A DNA stretch of 60,585 bases from Neobacillus cucumis (GCF_016908975.1 NZ_JAFBEX010000027.1:1-60585); one strand, 5' to 3'. Positions 8,121 through 17,040 are shown, numbered from the stretch's first letter. Notes: generated from the sequence alone by a model not told the origin. Numbers and translations are program-made.

Positions 8121-8491
8121 CCAACCCTTTCGTGACTTTTCTTGCCTTATCCGAGAGTAGCGCATTCTCATCCACGAGTATTCGCACCTCATCCGCGAGT
8201 TACCAACCCTTTCGTGACTTTTCTTGCCTTATCCGAGAGTAGCTCATTCTCATCCGCGAGTATCCGCACCCCATCCGAGAGTTACCAACCCTTTCGTGAC
8301 TTTTCTCGCCTTATCCGAGAGTAGCTCATTCTCATCCGCGAGTATCCGCACCTCATCCGCGAGTTACCAACCCTTTCGTGACTTTTCTCACCTTATCCGA
8401 GAGTAGCTCATTCTCATCCGAGAGTATCCGCACCTCATTCGAGAGTACCGCATATTCATCCGTGAATATCCACACCTCATCCGAGAGTAAC
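8121..8491. repeat. 82-bp tandem array (about four units)
   Basis: The sequence CCAACCCTTTCGTGAC recurs at 8121, 8203, 8285 and 8367, exactly 82 bp apart, and a partial fifth unit follows. Inside each unit the motif ATCCGCGAG/ATCCGAGAG recurs about every 20-21 bp. As 82 is not a multiple of three, the ORFs that cross it are artefacts. It fills most of the 615-bp gap between the YdcC-like gene and acpS. I see no gene in that gap. Confidence 0.92.
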
Positions 8492-8523
8492 TTCTCCTTA
8501 AGATTCTTAATTCAAGCCAGCAT

Positions 8524-8871
8524 CTAATACTCAATCACTACCTGTGCAACAGCGTATTCCCTACTATGAGAGATAGACAAATGTGCTTGAACATCAGGTT
8601 TTGTAAAGAAGGGTTTTCCAGACAGATCGATTTCAATTTCAATATCTAAAAAGGATAGCTCTGTTCCAATTCCAGTACCAAATGCCTTGGAAAAGGCTTC
8701 TTTTGCAGCAAATCTCCCCGCTAAAAACTCCACTTTTCTCGCATCCGATAAATCTTCAAACATGTTCTTTTCATTTTCAGTTAAAATTCGGTCAACTAAC
8801 TTTCTTTGCCTGCTGATGATTTCCCGAACTCTTTTCAGCTCTATAATATCAATGCCAATTCCTTTAATCAT
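8524..8871 (-). CDS. acpS: Holo-[acyl-carrier-protein] synthase
   Basis: AcpS transfers the 4'-phosphopantetheine arm from CoA to acyl carrier protein. The signature MIKGIGIDIIELKRV carries the metal ligand D8, and AGRFAAKEAFSKAFG carries E58. The C-terminal LSISHSREYA matches the family. The 115-residue length is typical. The ATG start follows AAGGATG. It is transcribed divergently from the rhomboid gene. Confidence 0.96.
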   Translation of the reverse strand: MIKGIGIDIIELKRVREIISRQRKLVDRILTENEKNMFEDLSDARKVEFLAGRFAAKEAFSKAFGTGIGTELSFLDIEIEIDLSGKPFFTKPDVQAHLSISHSREYAVAQVVIEY

Positions 8872-8957
8872 GGTTTATCATCCTTCTATTTAATTTACAA
8901 TTTGCATAATAGTGTACAAGACCACAAAACGGTTTAAGCTATAACGGAAAGGGGGTT

Positions 8958-9686
8958 TTGTCCATTTTTACAAGAACGGAAAGCTTTCGTGAATTTATCT
9001 TCTACTATCCGATGGTCTCTCTGATCGTATCGATACACATCATATTATATCTTTTAACCATTCTTCCCATATTCCCAAACAACTGGTTCTTCGTCAATTT
9101 TTCGGGAGTTAATCTTTATATAATGGAAGGAGAAGTTTGGAGACTGATTACCCCAACATTTATGCATAGCGGTTTTTCTCATATGCTGTTTAATAGTTTT
9201 TCCCTCATTCTATTTGGTCCAGCGCTGGAACGGATGCTCGGAAGCGGCAAATTTTTATTCGTTTACCTCTTCTCTGGTATTATTGCCAATCTGGCCACAT
9301 TACTGTTAGAGCCGTTAACCTATACACATGTTGGATCAAGCGGGGCGATCTTTGGGCTTTTTGGCTATTATATTGCGATTATTATTTTTAGGAAGAAAAT
9401 GATGTCGCAGCAAAATGCGCAAATTATTCTTATTCTCAGTGCAGTCAGCATCATCATGACCTTCCTGCAGCCAAATATCAATATTATCGCCCATTTGTTT
9501 GGGTTACTAGGAGGCTTACTATTAGGAGCGATCCCCTATTTTACTAAAAAGGATCTATCTGATTCAATCCACACCACCGCCTCTTGGGCCAGCAGCCAAA
9601 GGAAAAATATCTCCTTCCAATCCCCGGTTAAGGTGCTGATTTGGGCGATGATTATTATCTTGGCTATTCTAGGTTTTTGGAAATAA
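8958..9686 (+). CDS. Rhomboid-family intramembrane serine protease
   Basis: A six- or seven-helix membrane protein of 242 residues. The catalytic serine is S128 in GSSGAIFG and the catalytic histidine is H179 in NIIAHLFGLLGG; the loop WRLITPTFMHSGFSHMLFN (residues 61-79) is also characteristic. Active-site residues are therefore intact. It corresponds in position to ydcA, next to acpS. The start is a TTG behind GGAAAGGGGG; no ATG is available in frame nearby. The substrate is unknown. A terminator follows at 9695. Confidence 0.9.
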   Translation: MSIFTRTESFREFIFYYPMVSLIVSIHIILYLLTILPIFPNNWFFVNFSGVNLYIMEGEVWRLITPTFMHSGFSHMLFNSFSLILFGPALERMLGSGKFLFVYLFSGIIANLATLLLEPLTYTHVGSSGAIFGLFGYYIAIIIFRKKMMSQQNAQIILILSAVSIIMTFLQPNINIIAHLFGLLGGLLLGAIPYFTKKDLSDSIHTTASWASSQRKNISFQSPVKVLIWAMIIILAILGFWK

Positions 9687-9694
9687 GTTAAGTG

Positions 9695-9736
9695 ACAGGG
9701 AGTAAACCACTTCATTCGGGCTGCTCCCTGTTTTTC
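9695..9736 (+). terminator. Terminator of the rhomboid gene
   Basis: Stem ACAGGGAG/CTCCCTGT with a long loop, followed by five T. Confidence 0.8.
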
Positions 9737-9910
9737 TATTAGGAAAAAAGTTTCTTTACCTACAATATATCCCATCCTAGGCATAAAAAAATATCGATAA
9801 ATCATCTTTAAATTCATATTTATTTATGATAATGTATAAAAATGAAAAGTATTCACTGCACCATTTGAACAAAGTGAAGGATTTCCTTCTTTTTCGGAAG
9901 GGTTGATTAT

Positions 9911-10759
9911 ATGGAACATCTTCCTTTTAAACAATTGGTTAAGGATCAATTTAAAGGACTATCGACGGGGCAAAAAAAGGTTGCGAACTACCTCATGGAA
10001 AACTTAGATAAGGCAGCCTTCCAAACGGCCTTTCAAATTGGAAAGCAGGCATCAGTCAGCGAAACAACTGTTATTCGCCTTTCCTATGCATTAGGTTTTC
10101 AAAGCTTTAGTCAAATGCAGGAGCGTATTCAACGGCAAATGTTATTACAGAACCAAGCCGCCGCATCATCTGCTGATTTGCTTCCATCCAGTGACCAACA
10201 TGTTTTTAAAAAGGTAATAGAAAACCAGGTTGATATCCTAAGAAATTTATTAGATTCTGCTAACATCCAAGAGATTTGGAAGGCTGTTGATGTATTAATC
10301 CAAGCAGACCAAATCTTAATTTCCGGTCATCGGATTTCACATGCAGCAGCTTATTGGTTTTCTTACATGCTGAGTACGATCCGAAACCAAGTAAATCTAA
10401 GTTCTACATCAGGTGATTTTTTCGAAAAGTTTTGTAATCTGACGAAACAATCTGTCGTGGTTGTTTTCTCTTTTCCCCGTTATTCCCATGAAACAATAAA
10501 GATTGCGGAATGTGCTGTGGAAAATGGGATTACCTTGATTTCCATAACCGACCGTCTTCTCTCTCCTGTTGGCAGGATTTCTGACATTGTCCTTACGACA
10601 GAGGAAAATGCTGAAACCGGCACAAATTCCATTGCATCGGTGATTAGTTTATTAGACTTAGTTATCGAAGGAATTCAACAGAAAGATAAGGAACGCATAT
10701 CAGCATACCAACAAAAACTTGAACAGCTTTATTCAACCTTTCAAGTTTTTAATGAATAG
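9911..10759 (+). CDS. MurR/RpiR-family transcriptional regulator
   Basis: The protein has an N-terminal RpiR-type helix-turn-helix (about residues 1-78, with VSETTVIRLSYALGFQSFSQMQ) and a C-terminal SIS domain (about 125-260), the usual ligand-binding sugar-phosphate isomerase fold. It has 282 residues. The ATG follows GGAAGGG at 8 nt. It is the first gene of a five-gene plus-strand run with short gaps, so it is probably the local regulator of the amino-acid racemase operon. The effector cannot be read from the sequence. Confidence 0.9.
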   Translation: MEHLPFKQLVKDQFKGLSTGQKKVANYLMENLDKAAFQTAFQIGKQASVSETTVIRLSYALGFQSFSQMQERIQRQMLLQNQAAASSADLLPSSDQHVFKKVIENQVDILRNLLDSANIQEIWKAVDVLIQADQILISGHRISHAAAYWFSYMLSTIRNQVNLSSTSGDFFEKFCNLTKQSVVVVFSFPRYSHETIKIAECAVENGITLISITDRLLSPVGRISDIVLTTEENAETGTNSIASVISLLDLVIEGIQQKDKERISAYQQKLEQLYSTFQVFNE

Positions 10760-10785
10760 ATTTGTAGTTTAAGAGGTGAACATGG

Positions 10786-11919
10786 ATGAATCCACTAGAA
10801 TTCATCGATCAACATAAAGATGACTTACTAAAAACCTACCAAGACCTTCACGCCCTGGCAGAGCCAAGCTGGGAGGAAGAAAAAACATCCGGCTACATAG
10901 CAGAAAAGCTACAAACAGCTGGTTTCAAAGTTAAAAGGTATAAGGGCCATTATGGGATAACGGCAGAAATCCCTGGAATTTCCGATCAAATCATAGCACT
11001 GCGGGCGGATATGGATGCATTGGTCCAAGAAGTGAACGGTGTGGTTAGACCTAATCATTCATGTGGTCATGATGGACACAGTACGATGGTCCTTTATACA
11101 GCACTGGCATTAGCTGAAAGTGGTCTAAAGCCAAAGCATACATTGAGATTTATTTTTCAGCCTGCTGAAGAAAAAGGAGAAGGCGCGCTAAAAATGATGG
11201 AGGATGGTGCACTGGAGAATGTCAGCTTGTTGTTTGGCACTCATGTACGGCCAGTTAGTGAACTTCCATATATGAAAGCCTCTCCTGTAATTATCCATGG
11301 GGCAGCTGGGACGATTCGGGGCATCATAAAAGGACGACAAGCACATGCAGCCCGGCCAAACGAGGGAATCAATGTGATTGAGGCAGCATCCCTTTTGGTA
11401 CAAGCTTTAAAAGAAATTGAATTGCAAACAGAAGTTCCCTACTCGATTAAGATGACACAACTGACAACAGAAAACGATTCAACAAATGTCATTCCTGAAA
11501 CAGCGCATTTTGCTCTCGATGTAAGGGCACAATCTAATGAAGTAATGAACGAGCTAAAAACTAGCGCTATGGCCGCAATGAACTTGGCCGCGGAACAAAC
11601 AGGAGCATCCTTCACCTGGTCTATGGAGGCATTTGTTCCTGCCGCAGTACAAAACGAACGTGCGATGGAAATGGCACAAAGGGCGATTTGTGAGATCCTC
11701 GGCAAAGAAAATGCCGTTCCGGTCTGTATCTCTCAAGGCGCTGAAGATTTCCATTTTTACACCGCTAAAAATCCAGGTCTAGCCGCTACCATGATTGGTT
11801 TGGGCTGTGGATTAACGCCCGGATTACATCATCCGGAAATGAAGTTCAAACTAGATGCGTTGATTTATGGAACAAAAATTTTAACTCAAACCTTGTTAAC
11901 AGCATTGCAAGATATATAA
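10786..11919 (+). CDS. M20-family aminoacylase/deacylase (candidate N-succinyl-L-amino-acid desuccinylase)
   Basis: This is a 377-residue M20 metallohydrolase. Metal-binding positions visible are D75 (ALRADMDAL), H95/H98 (CGHDGHST), the general base in PAEEKGEG (about 127-133) and the late histidine in LHHPEMKF. The M20 dimerisation domain lies in the middle. M20 members of this type remove an acyl group from N-acyl amino acids. Next to an N-acylamino-acid racemase and a GNAT acyltransferase, the simplest reading is the L-specific desuccinylase of the D-to-L amino-acid pathway described in Geobacillus kaustophilus. That assignment is inference; AmhX-like amidohydrolase is the alternative. The start follows AGAGGTG. 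Confidence 0.85.
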   Translation: MNPLEFIDQHKDDLLKTYQDLHALAEPSWEEEKTSGYIAEKLQTAGFKVKRYKGHYGITAEIPGISDQIIALRADMDALVQEVNGVVRPNHSCGHDGHSTMVLYTALALAESGLKPKHTLRFIFQPAEEKGEGALKMMEDGALENVSLLFGTHVRPVSELPYMKASPVIIHGAAGTIRGIIKGRQAHAARPNEGINVIEAASLLVQALKEIELQTEVPYSIKMTQLTTENDSTNVIPETAHFALDVRAQSNEVMNELKTSAMAAMNLAAEQTGASFTWSMEAFVPAAVQNERAMEMAQRAICEILGKENAVPVCISQGAEDFHFYTAKNPGLAATMIGLGCGLTPGLHHPEMKFKLDALIYGTKILTQTLLTALQDI

Positions 11920-11944
11920 AAAACAATTAGGAGAGTTGTTTGTA

Positions 11945-13426
11945 ATGGAAAATACAGCACGTAAAATAGATACCACCATTGAGCAGACTAAAGCCCAAGA
12001 ACCATTAGAAAGAAAGCTAAAGACAAGACACTTATCAATGATTGCCATAGGCGGAACAATCGGTACTGGATTATTTTTAGCAAGTGGCGCCACCATTGCG
12101 GATGCGGGCCCTGGCGGAGCTCTTGCTGCCTACTTAATCGCAGGTATTATGGTTTATTTTATTATGACAAGCTTAGGTGAAATGTCAGCATTTATTCCTA
12201 TCACAGGCTCGTTCAGCACGTACTCTGACCGATTTGTCGATCCTGCTTTAGGTTTCGCGGTTGGCTGGAATTACTGGTATAACAACGCCATTATTGTCGC
12301 GCTTGAGCTATCAGCTTCCTCCTTGATTATGAAATATTGGTTTCCGCATGTTCCAGGAATAATCTGGAGTGCAATTTTCCTTGTCTTAATTTTCGCCTTA
12401 AATATTTTATCGGTAAAAGGCTATGGAGAATCGGAATTTTGGTTTTCCATTATTAAAGTAGCTACAATCATTATTTTTATTGTATTAGGTCTTTTAATGA
12501 TTTTCGGAATTATGAAGGGTCATACAGGTGGATTCGACAACTTTACAAAGGGTGAAGCACCATTTAAAGGCGGCTTCTTGTCGATCTTGAGTGTCTTTAT
12601 GATTGTAGGATTTGCATTCCAAGGTACGGAACTTGTCGGGGTTGCCGCCGGTGAAAGTGAAAATCCTGAAAAAAATATGCCTAAAGCCATTAAACAAATC
12701 TTCTGGAGAATTTTATTATTCTACGTTTTAGCGATTTTTGTCATTGGCTGTTTAGTAAGTTATAAAGATCCATTATTATTAAGCACAGATGTGAAAGATG
12801 TAGCCGTAAGTCCATTTACACTTGTTTTTAAAAATGCTGGTCTTGCTTTTGCAGCAGCCTTAATGAATACCGTTATTCTTACAGCTGTACTCTCTGCAGG
12901 AAACTCTGCCCTATATGCTGCTTCCCGTGTGTTATGGGTACTTGCTAAAGAAGGAAAAGCTCCTGCTTTCTTAAAGAAAGTAAGTAAAAAAGGTCTGCCA
13001 ACGAATGCTTTGTTATTATCAACCTTGATTGGTATGTTATGCTTCTTAACCTCCCTGTTTGGTGATGGTACCGTTTATGGCTGGTTATTAAATGCTTCCG
13101 GTTTAGCAGGATTTTTATCATGGTTAGGTATTTCTATTTCTCACTACCGCTTCCGTAAGGCGTATGTTGCACAAGGAAGAAGTTTAGCGGACCTACCATA
13201 CGTTGCAAAATGGTTCCCACTAGGACCAATCATTGCAATTGTTTTATGCTTAGTAGCTGTCTTTGGACAAAATTTTGGCGCCTTCTTTGGTCCAAAAATT
13301 GATTGGTATGGTGCATTGGTTTCCTATATCGGCCTGCCACTCTTCCTATTAGCTTATTTTGGCTACAAGGTTGTGAAAAAGACCAAACTGGTTGCCTTAC
13401 AAGACGTGGATTTCAGCCGCGAATAG
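11945..13426 (+). CDS. Amino-acid permease, APC superfamily (AAT/LysP-like)
   Basis: A 493-residue protein with about 12 membrane segments. The first helix motif RHLSMIAIGGTIGTGLFLASGATI and the following GPGGALAAYL are typical of the amino-acid transporter (AAT) family, as is GESENPEKNMPKAI in the cytoplasmic loop. The ATG at 11945 has AGGAGAG 9 nt upstream; a TTG three codons earlier is less likely. In this operon it would import the amino acid handled by the deacylase, acyltransferase and racemase. Specificity cannot be deduced. No terminator follows it; a dispersed repeat separates it from the next gene. Confidence 0.93.
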   Translation: MENTARKIDTTIEQTKAQEPLERKLKTRHLSMIAIGGTIGTGLFLASGATIADAGPGGALAAYLIAGIMVYFIMTSLGEMSAFIPITGSFSTYSDRFVDPALGFAVGWNYWYNNAIIVALELSASSLIMKYWFPHVPGIIWSAIFLVLIFALNILSVKGYGESEFWFSIIKVATIIIFIVLGLLMIFGIMKGHTGGFDNFTKGEAPFKGGFLSILSVFMIVGFAFQGTELVGVAAGESENPEKNMPKAIKQIFWRILLFYVLAIFVIGCLVSYKDPLLLSTDVKDVAVSPFTLVFKNAGLAFAAALMNTVILTAVLSAGNSALYAASRVLWVLAKEGKAPAFLKKVSKKGLPTNALLLSTLIGMLCFLTSLFGDGTVYGWLLNASGLAGFLSWLGISISHYRFRKAYVAQGRSLADLPYVAKWFPLGPIIAIVLCLVAVFGQNFGAFFGPKIDWYGALVSYIGLPLFLLAYFGYKVVKKTKLVALQDVDFSRE

Positions 13427-13430
13427 TATA

Positions 13431-13710
13431 AGAAAAGCGCAAGGTGCTTAGATTTCGGCGACAAGCACAAGACGAGCCCGCCGAAAGGTTGTTCTTTAAC
13501 CTTTTGGTCGGATTGACTTAAATGTGGAGGCGACTGCCCTGGGACTCTAGACTAAGACGTACTCTGCAAGAAGGCGCTCTTTGCCTTCTTCAGGGGGTGG
13601 CTTAGGCTTTGAGTCCCAAGGAGCCGCAACTGGATACGCTTGTGACCTCGAGCCGATGGCGCCTGGAGCTGGACAATTCTCGAAGTCGAAATTTATACTT
13701 TCTTATTTCT
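13431..13710 (+). repeat. Dispersed foldable element (GCGCAAGCGCC family), copy 1
   Basis: It begins AGAAAAGCGC right after the permease stop and ends with GAGCTGGACAATTCTCGAAG and an AT-rich tail. Long blocks are shared with the copy at 45937-46267, including AATGTGGAGGCGACTG and TTCAGGGGGTGGCTTA. The start and end can pair, so the transcript would fold. An open frame runs through it into the acyltransferase gene, but that is not a real extension. Confidence 0.85.
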
Positions 13711-13733
13711 TAAAAAAGGGGGAATTGACATTG

Positions 13734-14588
13734 ATGACAAAAGAAATTGAAATTCGTTCCCTATATACGATTGAAGAGCTAGAAGATGTACGCAGACTCG
13801 AAAGTAAAATTTGGGGTGAGTCTGACTCCATCCCCACACACCAAACCATTACCGCCGTCAAAAACGGCGGTTTAGTGCTTGGTGCCTTTTACGAGGGACA
13901 GCTAATTGCGTTTCAATATAGCTTCCCTGGTTTTAACGGTCAGTCCGTCTACCTATGCTCTCATATATTAGGAACAGATGAACAATATCGCAATAAAGGG
14001 ATCGGCGAAAAGCTAAAACAGGCTCAGCGCGACGAGGCGCTAAAGCTTGGTTACTCCCTTATTACTTGGACATATGATCCACTTGAAAGTATTAATGGCT
14101 ATTTAAATATTGGGAAACTTGGGGGTGTAGTCTCCACTTATCTTCCAAACTGTTACGGGGAGATGGAAGACTTATTAAACAGCGGACTCCCTACAGATCG
14201 CTTTCTTGTGGAATGGCATATTCGTCATGGACAGCCTAGTGATCCTTTTGGAAACAAATATGATGAAGACTTTTGTTTAGCAAACTCACTTTTACAGTGG
14301 TCTATCAATGATAAAGGGCTTCCTGTTGTATTGCCTCTTACATATGAAGGTTTACAAAATGATAACCGTATTTTTGTACCGATTCCTAAAAACTTCCGGA
14401 CGATTCGAGAAACGAATTTGGAATTGGCCACTGACTGGCGCATGCAAACACGGCAAGTTTTTACAGAAAAGTTTGCGGAAGGATGGCAGGTCGGCGGTTT
14501 TAAAAAAATCAGCAATCCGGATATTCCGGTAAATTTCTATATTCTTACTAGATGTGCACTTAAGGGAGATTTTTGTAATGAAGATTAA
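13734..14588 (+). CDS. GNAT-family N-acyltransferase (candidate succinyl-CoA:D-amino-acid N-succinyltransferase)
   Basis: This 284-residue protein has a GNAT core: the strand GLVLGAFYEGQLIAFQYSF and the acyl-CoA-binding segment QYRNKGIGEKLKQAQRDEAL (a R/Q-x-x-G-x-G/A-like loop). The ITWTYDPLESINGYLNIGKLG motif is typical of a family often encoded beside N-acylamino-acid racemases. In G. kaustophilus such an enzyme succinylates D-amino acids; the role here is inferred from the neighbours. I start at ATG 13734, with AAGGGGG about 11 nt upstream; a TTG one codon before has better spacing and may be used. Its stop overlaps the start of the racemase gene by 11 nt. Confidence 0.85.
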   Translation: MTKEIEIRSLYTIEELEDVRRLESKIWGESDSIPTHQTITAVKNGGLVLGAFYEGQLIAFQYSFPGFNGQSVYLCSHILGTDEQYRNKGIGEKLKQAQRDEALKLGYSLITWTYDPLESINGYLNIGKLGGVVSTYLPNCYGEMEDLLNSGLPTDRFLVEWHIRHGQPSDPFGNKYDEDFCLANSLLQWSINDKGLPVVLPLTYEGLQNDNRIFVPIPKNFRTIRETNLELATDWRMQTRQVFTEKFAEGWQVGGFKKISNPDIPVNFYILTRCALKGDFCNED

Positions 14589-15690
14589 ACAAGTCATTTT
14601 AAGGCATCTGAAGCTTGATTTACTCCATCCTTTTACAACAAGCTTTGGAACCGAATATGATAAGGACTTTATTTTGGTAGAAGTAAAAAATGAGGACGGG
14701 CTTTCTGGATGGGCAGAATCGGTTGCGATGCTCGACCCCCTTTATAATGAAGAAACAGTTAAAACCAATTGGCATATCCTAGAGGACTATTTAATTCCGA
14801 TTGTCTTAAAAAATGAAATCCAGCATCCTGATGAACTTTTTGAAAAATTCTTTGCCCATTTGCGCGGAAATTATATGGCGAAAGCAGCCATTGAAGGTGC
14901 GGTTTGGGACTTATATGCCAAAGAACATAATCTCTCTCTATCTGCTGCTCTTGGCGGCGAACGGTCTAAAATTGATGTTGGCGTCAGCATTGGAATTAAG
15001 GACTCCATAGAAGAAACGGTGGAAACGATTGGCGAACGCCTTTCGGAGGGCTATAAGCGGGTTAAATTGAAAATCAGGCCGGGCTGGGATGTCGAGTTAA
15101 TTGACCGCGTTCGGCAGGCATATCCTGATATCCCGTTGATGGCTGATGCTAATTCAGCCTATACCCTCGATGACATGGACCGATTGGTCGCTTTAGATGA
15201 TTATAATTTGATGATGATTGAACAGCCTTTAGCTCATAACGATATTATTGATCACGCTGACTTGCAGGCTAGGATGAAAACGGCTATTTGTTTAGATGAG
15301 AGTATCCATTCTGTTGAGGATGCACGCAAGGCACTAAAGCTTGGCAGCTGTAAAATCATTAATATCAAGATTGGTCGTGTTGGCGGGTTAACGGAAGCGC
15401 GGAAACTGCATGACTTTTGCCAGGCTAATGATATCCCTGTTTGGTGTGGGGGGATGCTTGAATCTGGCGTCGGTCGTGCCCACAATATTGCGATTACCTC
15501 TCTGCCAAACTTTACTCTGCCAGGTGACACGGCTGCTTCTTCGCTTTATTGGGCGGAGGATATTATTGAGCCAGCGGTAACAGTTGAGAACGGGATGATT
15601 ACGATTCCGACTACGCCAGGGATTGGTTATGAGGTTAGTTTAGAAAAGGTTAATAAGTATACGATTTATAGTCGGACTTATCGTGGTTAA
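14578..15690 (+). CDS. menC: Enolase-superfamily N-acylamino-acid racemase / o-succinylbenzoate synthase
   Basis: The protein (370 residues) is an enolase-superfamily enzyme of the OSBS/NSAR family. Visible catalytic features are the KxK motif in RVKLKIRPG, the metal ligands in LMADANSAY, MIEQPL and CLDESI, and the second catalytic lysine in IINIKIGRVGG. Family members are often annotated MenC, but many are bifunctional and racemise N-succinylamino acids. No other menaquinone gene is nearby, while an acyltransferase, a deacylase and a permease are, so the racemase role is favoured. The ATG at 14578 overlaps the previous gene and has GGGAG upstream. A terminator follows. Confidence 0.9.
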   Translation: MKIKQVILRHLKLDLLHPFTTSFGTEYDKDFILVEVKNEDGLSGWAESVAMLDPLYNEETVKTNWHILEDYLIPIVLKNEIQHPDELFEKFFAHLRGNYMAKAAIEGAVWDLYAKEHNLSLSAALGGERSKIDVGVSIGIKDSIEETVETIGERLSEGYKRVKLKIRPGWDVELIDRVRQAYPDIPLMADANSAYTLDDMDRLVALDDYNLMMIEQPLAHNDIIDHADLQARMKTAICLDESIHSVEDARKALKLGSCKIINIKIGRVGGLTEARKLHDFCQANDIPVWCGGMLESGVGRAHNIAITSLPNFTLPGDTAASSLYWAEDIIEPAVTVENGMITIPTTPGIGYEVSLEKVNKYTIYSRTYRG

Positions 15691-15694
15691 GTTT

Positions 15695-15731
15695 AGCGCC
15701 CTTCATAATGTTATGGAGGGCGCTTTTTTTT
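15695..15731 (+). terminator. Terminator of the racemase operon
   Basis: Stem AGCGCCCTTCAT/ATGGAGGGCGCT (one G-T pair) followed by eight T. Confidence 0.92.
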
Positions 15732-15766
15732 GAGTTGTGTCTGCCAGGGGTGCCTCTCTTAGAGCT

Positions 15767-15980
15767 TATTGAGGACAGTTTGATTCAAGATTTTGATGGA
15801 AGTGTCTTCTATTGGGCTTCTTGAAGACAAAATTCTGCTAGATTCCGGTGAAACTGTCTTCTATTGAGCTTCTTGAAGACAAGATTCAACGAGTTTCCAG
15901 GCAAACTGTCCTCTATCAGGCTTCTTGAAGACAAAATTCTGCTAGATTCCGGTGAAACTGTCTTCTATTGAAGTCAAGTC
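15767..15980. repeat. 52-bp-period array, GAAGACA type, left part
   Basis: GAAGACA or GAGGACA recurs at 51-55-bp intervals (15767, 15822, 15874, 15925), each time paired downstream with TGTCTTC or TGTCCTC, so every unit carries an inverted repeat. The intervening sequence varies between a few versions. There is no coding sequence. Confidence 0.85.
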
Positions 15981-16053
15981 CACTAAATTGTGTAAAAGTG
16001 TCTACAATGATTATCAACTATTAAGAACAACTTAGTGTAGTGAACTATAATTT
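15981..16053. other. Junction between the two array types, possible insertion-sequence end remnant
   Basis: This unique stretch contains TCCACTAAATTGTGTAAAAG, which resembles the terminal inverted repeats of IS256-type (mutator-like) elements, and CACTAAATTG/CTTAGTGTAG-like partial symmetry. No transposase is present. The assignment is weak. Confidence 0.3.
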
Positions 16054-16878
16054 ACTTTGGAAAGCTCTGCGTGATTTTTGGCTTGAGCTGTCCGAACCTG
16101 GCTTAACTTTGGAAAGCTCTGCGTGATTTTTGGCTTGAGCTGTCCGAACTTGGCTAGACTTCGGACTACTCCGCGTGATCTCTAGCTTGAGCTGTCCGAA
16201 CTTGGCTAGACTTCGGACTACTCCGCGTGATCTCTAGCTTGAGCTGTCCGAACTTGGCTAGACTTCGGACTACTCCGCGTGATTTTTGGCCTGAGCTGTC
16301 CGAACTCGGCTTAACTTCGAACAGTTCCACGTGATTGTTGGCTTGAGCTGTCCGAACCTGGCTTAACTTCGGACAGCTCTACTTAATTTCTGCCTTGAGC
16401 TGTCCGAACTTGGCTAGACTTCGGACTACTCCGCGTGATCTCTAGCTTGAGCTGTCCGAACTTGGCTAGACTTCGGACAGTTCCGCGTGATTTTTGGCTT
16501 GAGCTGTCCGAACTCGGCTTAACTTCGGACAGTTCCACGTGATTGTTGGCTTGAGCTGTCCGAACCTGGCTTAACTTCGGACAGCTCTGCGTAATTTCTG
16601 CCTTGAGCTGTCCGAACTTGGTTTAACTTCGGACAGTTCCGCGTGATTTTTGGCTTGAGCTGTCCGAACCTGGCTTAACTTTGGACAGCTCTGCGTAATT
16701 TCTGCCTTGAGCTGTCCGAACTTGGCTAGACTTCGGACTACTCCGCGTGATCTCTAGCTTGAGCTGTCCGAACTTGGCTAGACTTCGGACTACTCCGCGT
16801 GATCTCTAGCTTGAGCTGTCCGAACTTGGCTAGACTTCGGACTACTCCGTGTGATTTCTGCCTTGAGCTGTCCGAACC
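16054..16878. repeat. 52-bp tandem array, GAGCTGTCCG type, about 16 units
   Basis: ACTTTGG/ACTTCGG recurs at 16054, 16106, 16158, 16210, 16262, 16314 and on to the end, exactly 52 bp apart. Most units contain CGGACAGCTC or a variant and, about 20-25 nt later, GAGCTGTCCG, its inverted repeat. Whole units are conserved, so this is not a CRISPR array. It sits between the convergent 3' ends of the racemase and uvsE genes. Confidence 0.93.
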
Positions 16879-17036
16879 TCTATTGAGCTTATTGAAGACA
16901 AAATTCACCGAGTTTCCAGGCAAACTGTCCTCTATCAGGTTTCTTGAGGACAAAATTCAGCTAGTATCCAGACAATCCGTCCTCTATAAAGCCTCCTGAG
17001 GACATCTCCATTTCAGATACAGATGAAACTGTCTTC
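16879..17036. repeat. 52-bp-period array, GAAGACA type, right part
   Basis: The GAAGACA/TGTCCTC type resumes after the other array, with GAAGACA, GAGGACA and TGTCCTC at about 50-bp spacing, up to the stop of uvsE. The two GAAGACA parts flank the GAGCTGTCCG array as if it had been inserted or amplified inside them. Confidence 0.8.
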
Positions 17037-17040
17037 CCCC

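Noticed and set aside
8142..8406. Two overlapping 60-codon ORFs (MPYPRVAHSHPRV...)
   Set aside because: They are translations of the 82-bp array in shifting frames, without a ribosome site.
13581..13733. N-terminal extension of the GNAT acyltransferase
   Set aside because: The extra 51 codons translate a dispersed repeat; the good ribosome site is just before 13734.
16054..16878. Possible CRISPR array
   Set aside because: The whole 52-bp unit is conserved from copy to copy; there are no unique spacers between constant repeats, and no cas gene is nearby.
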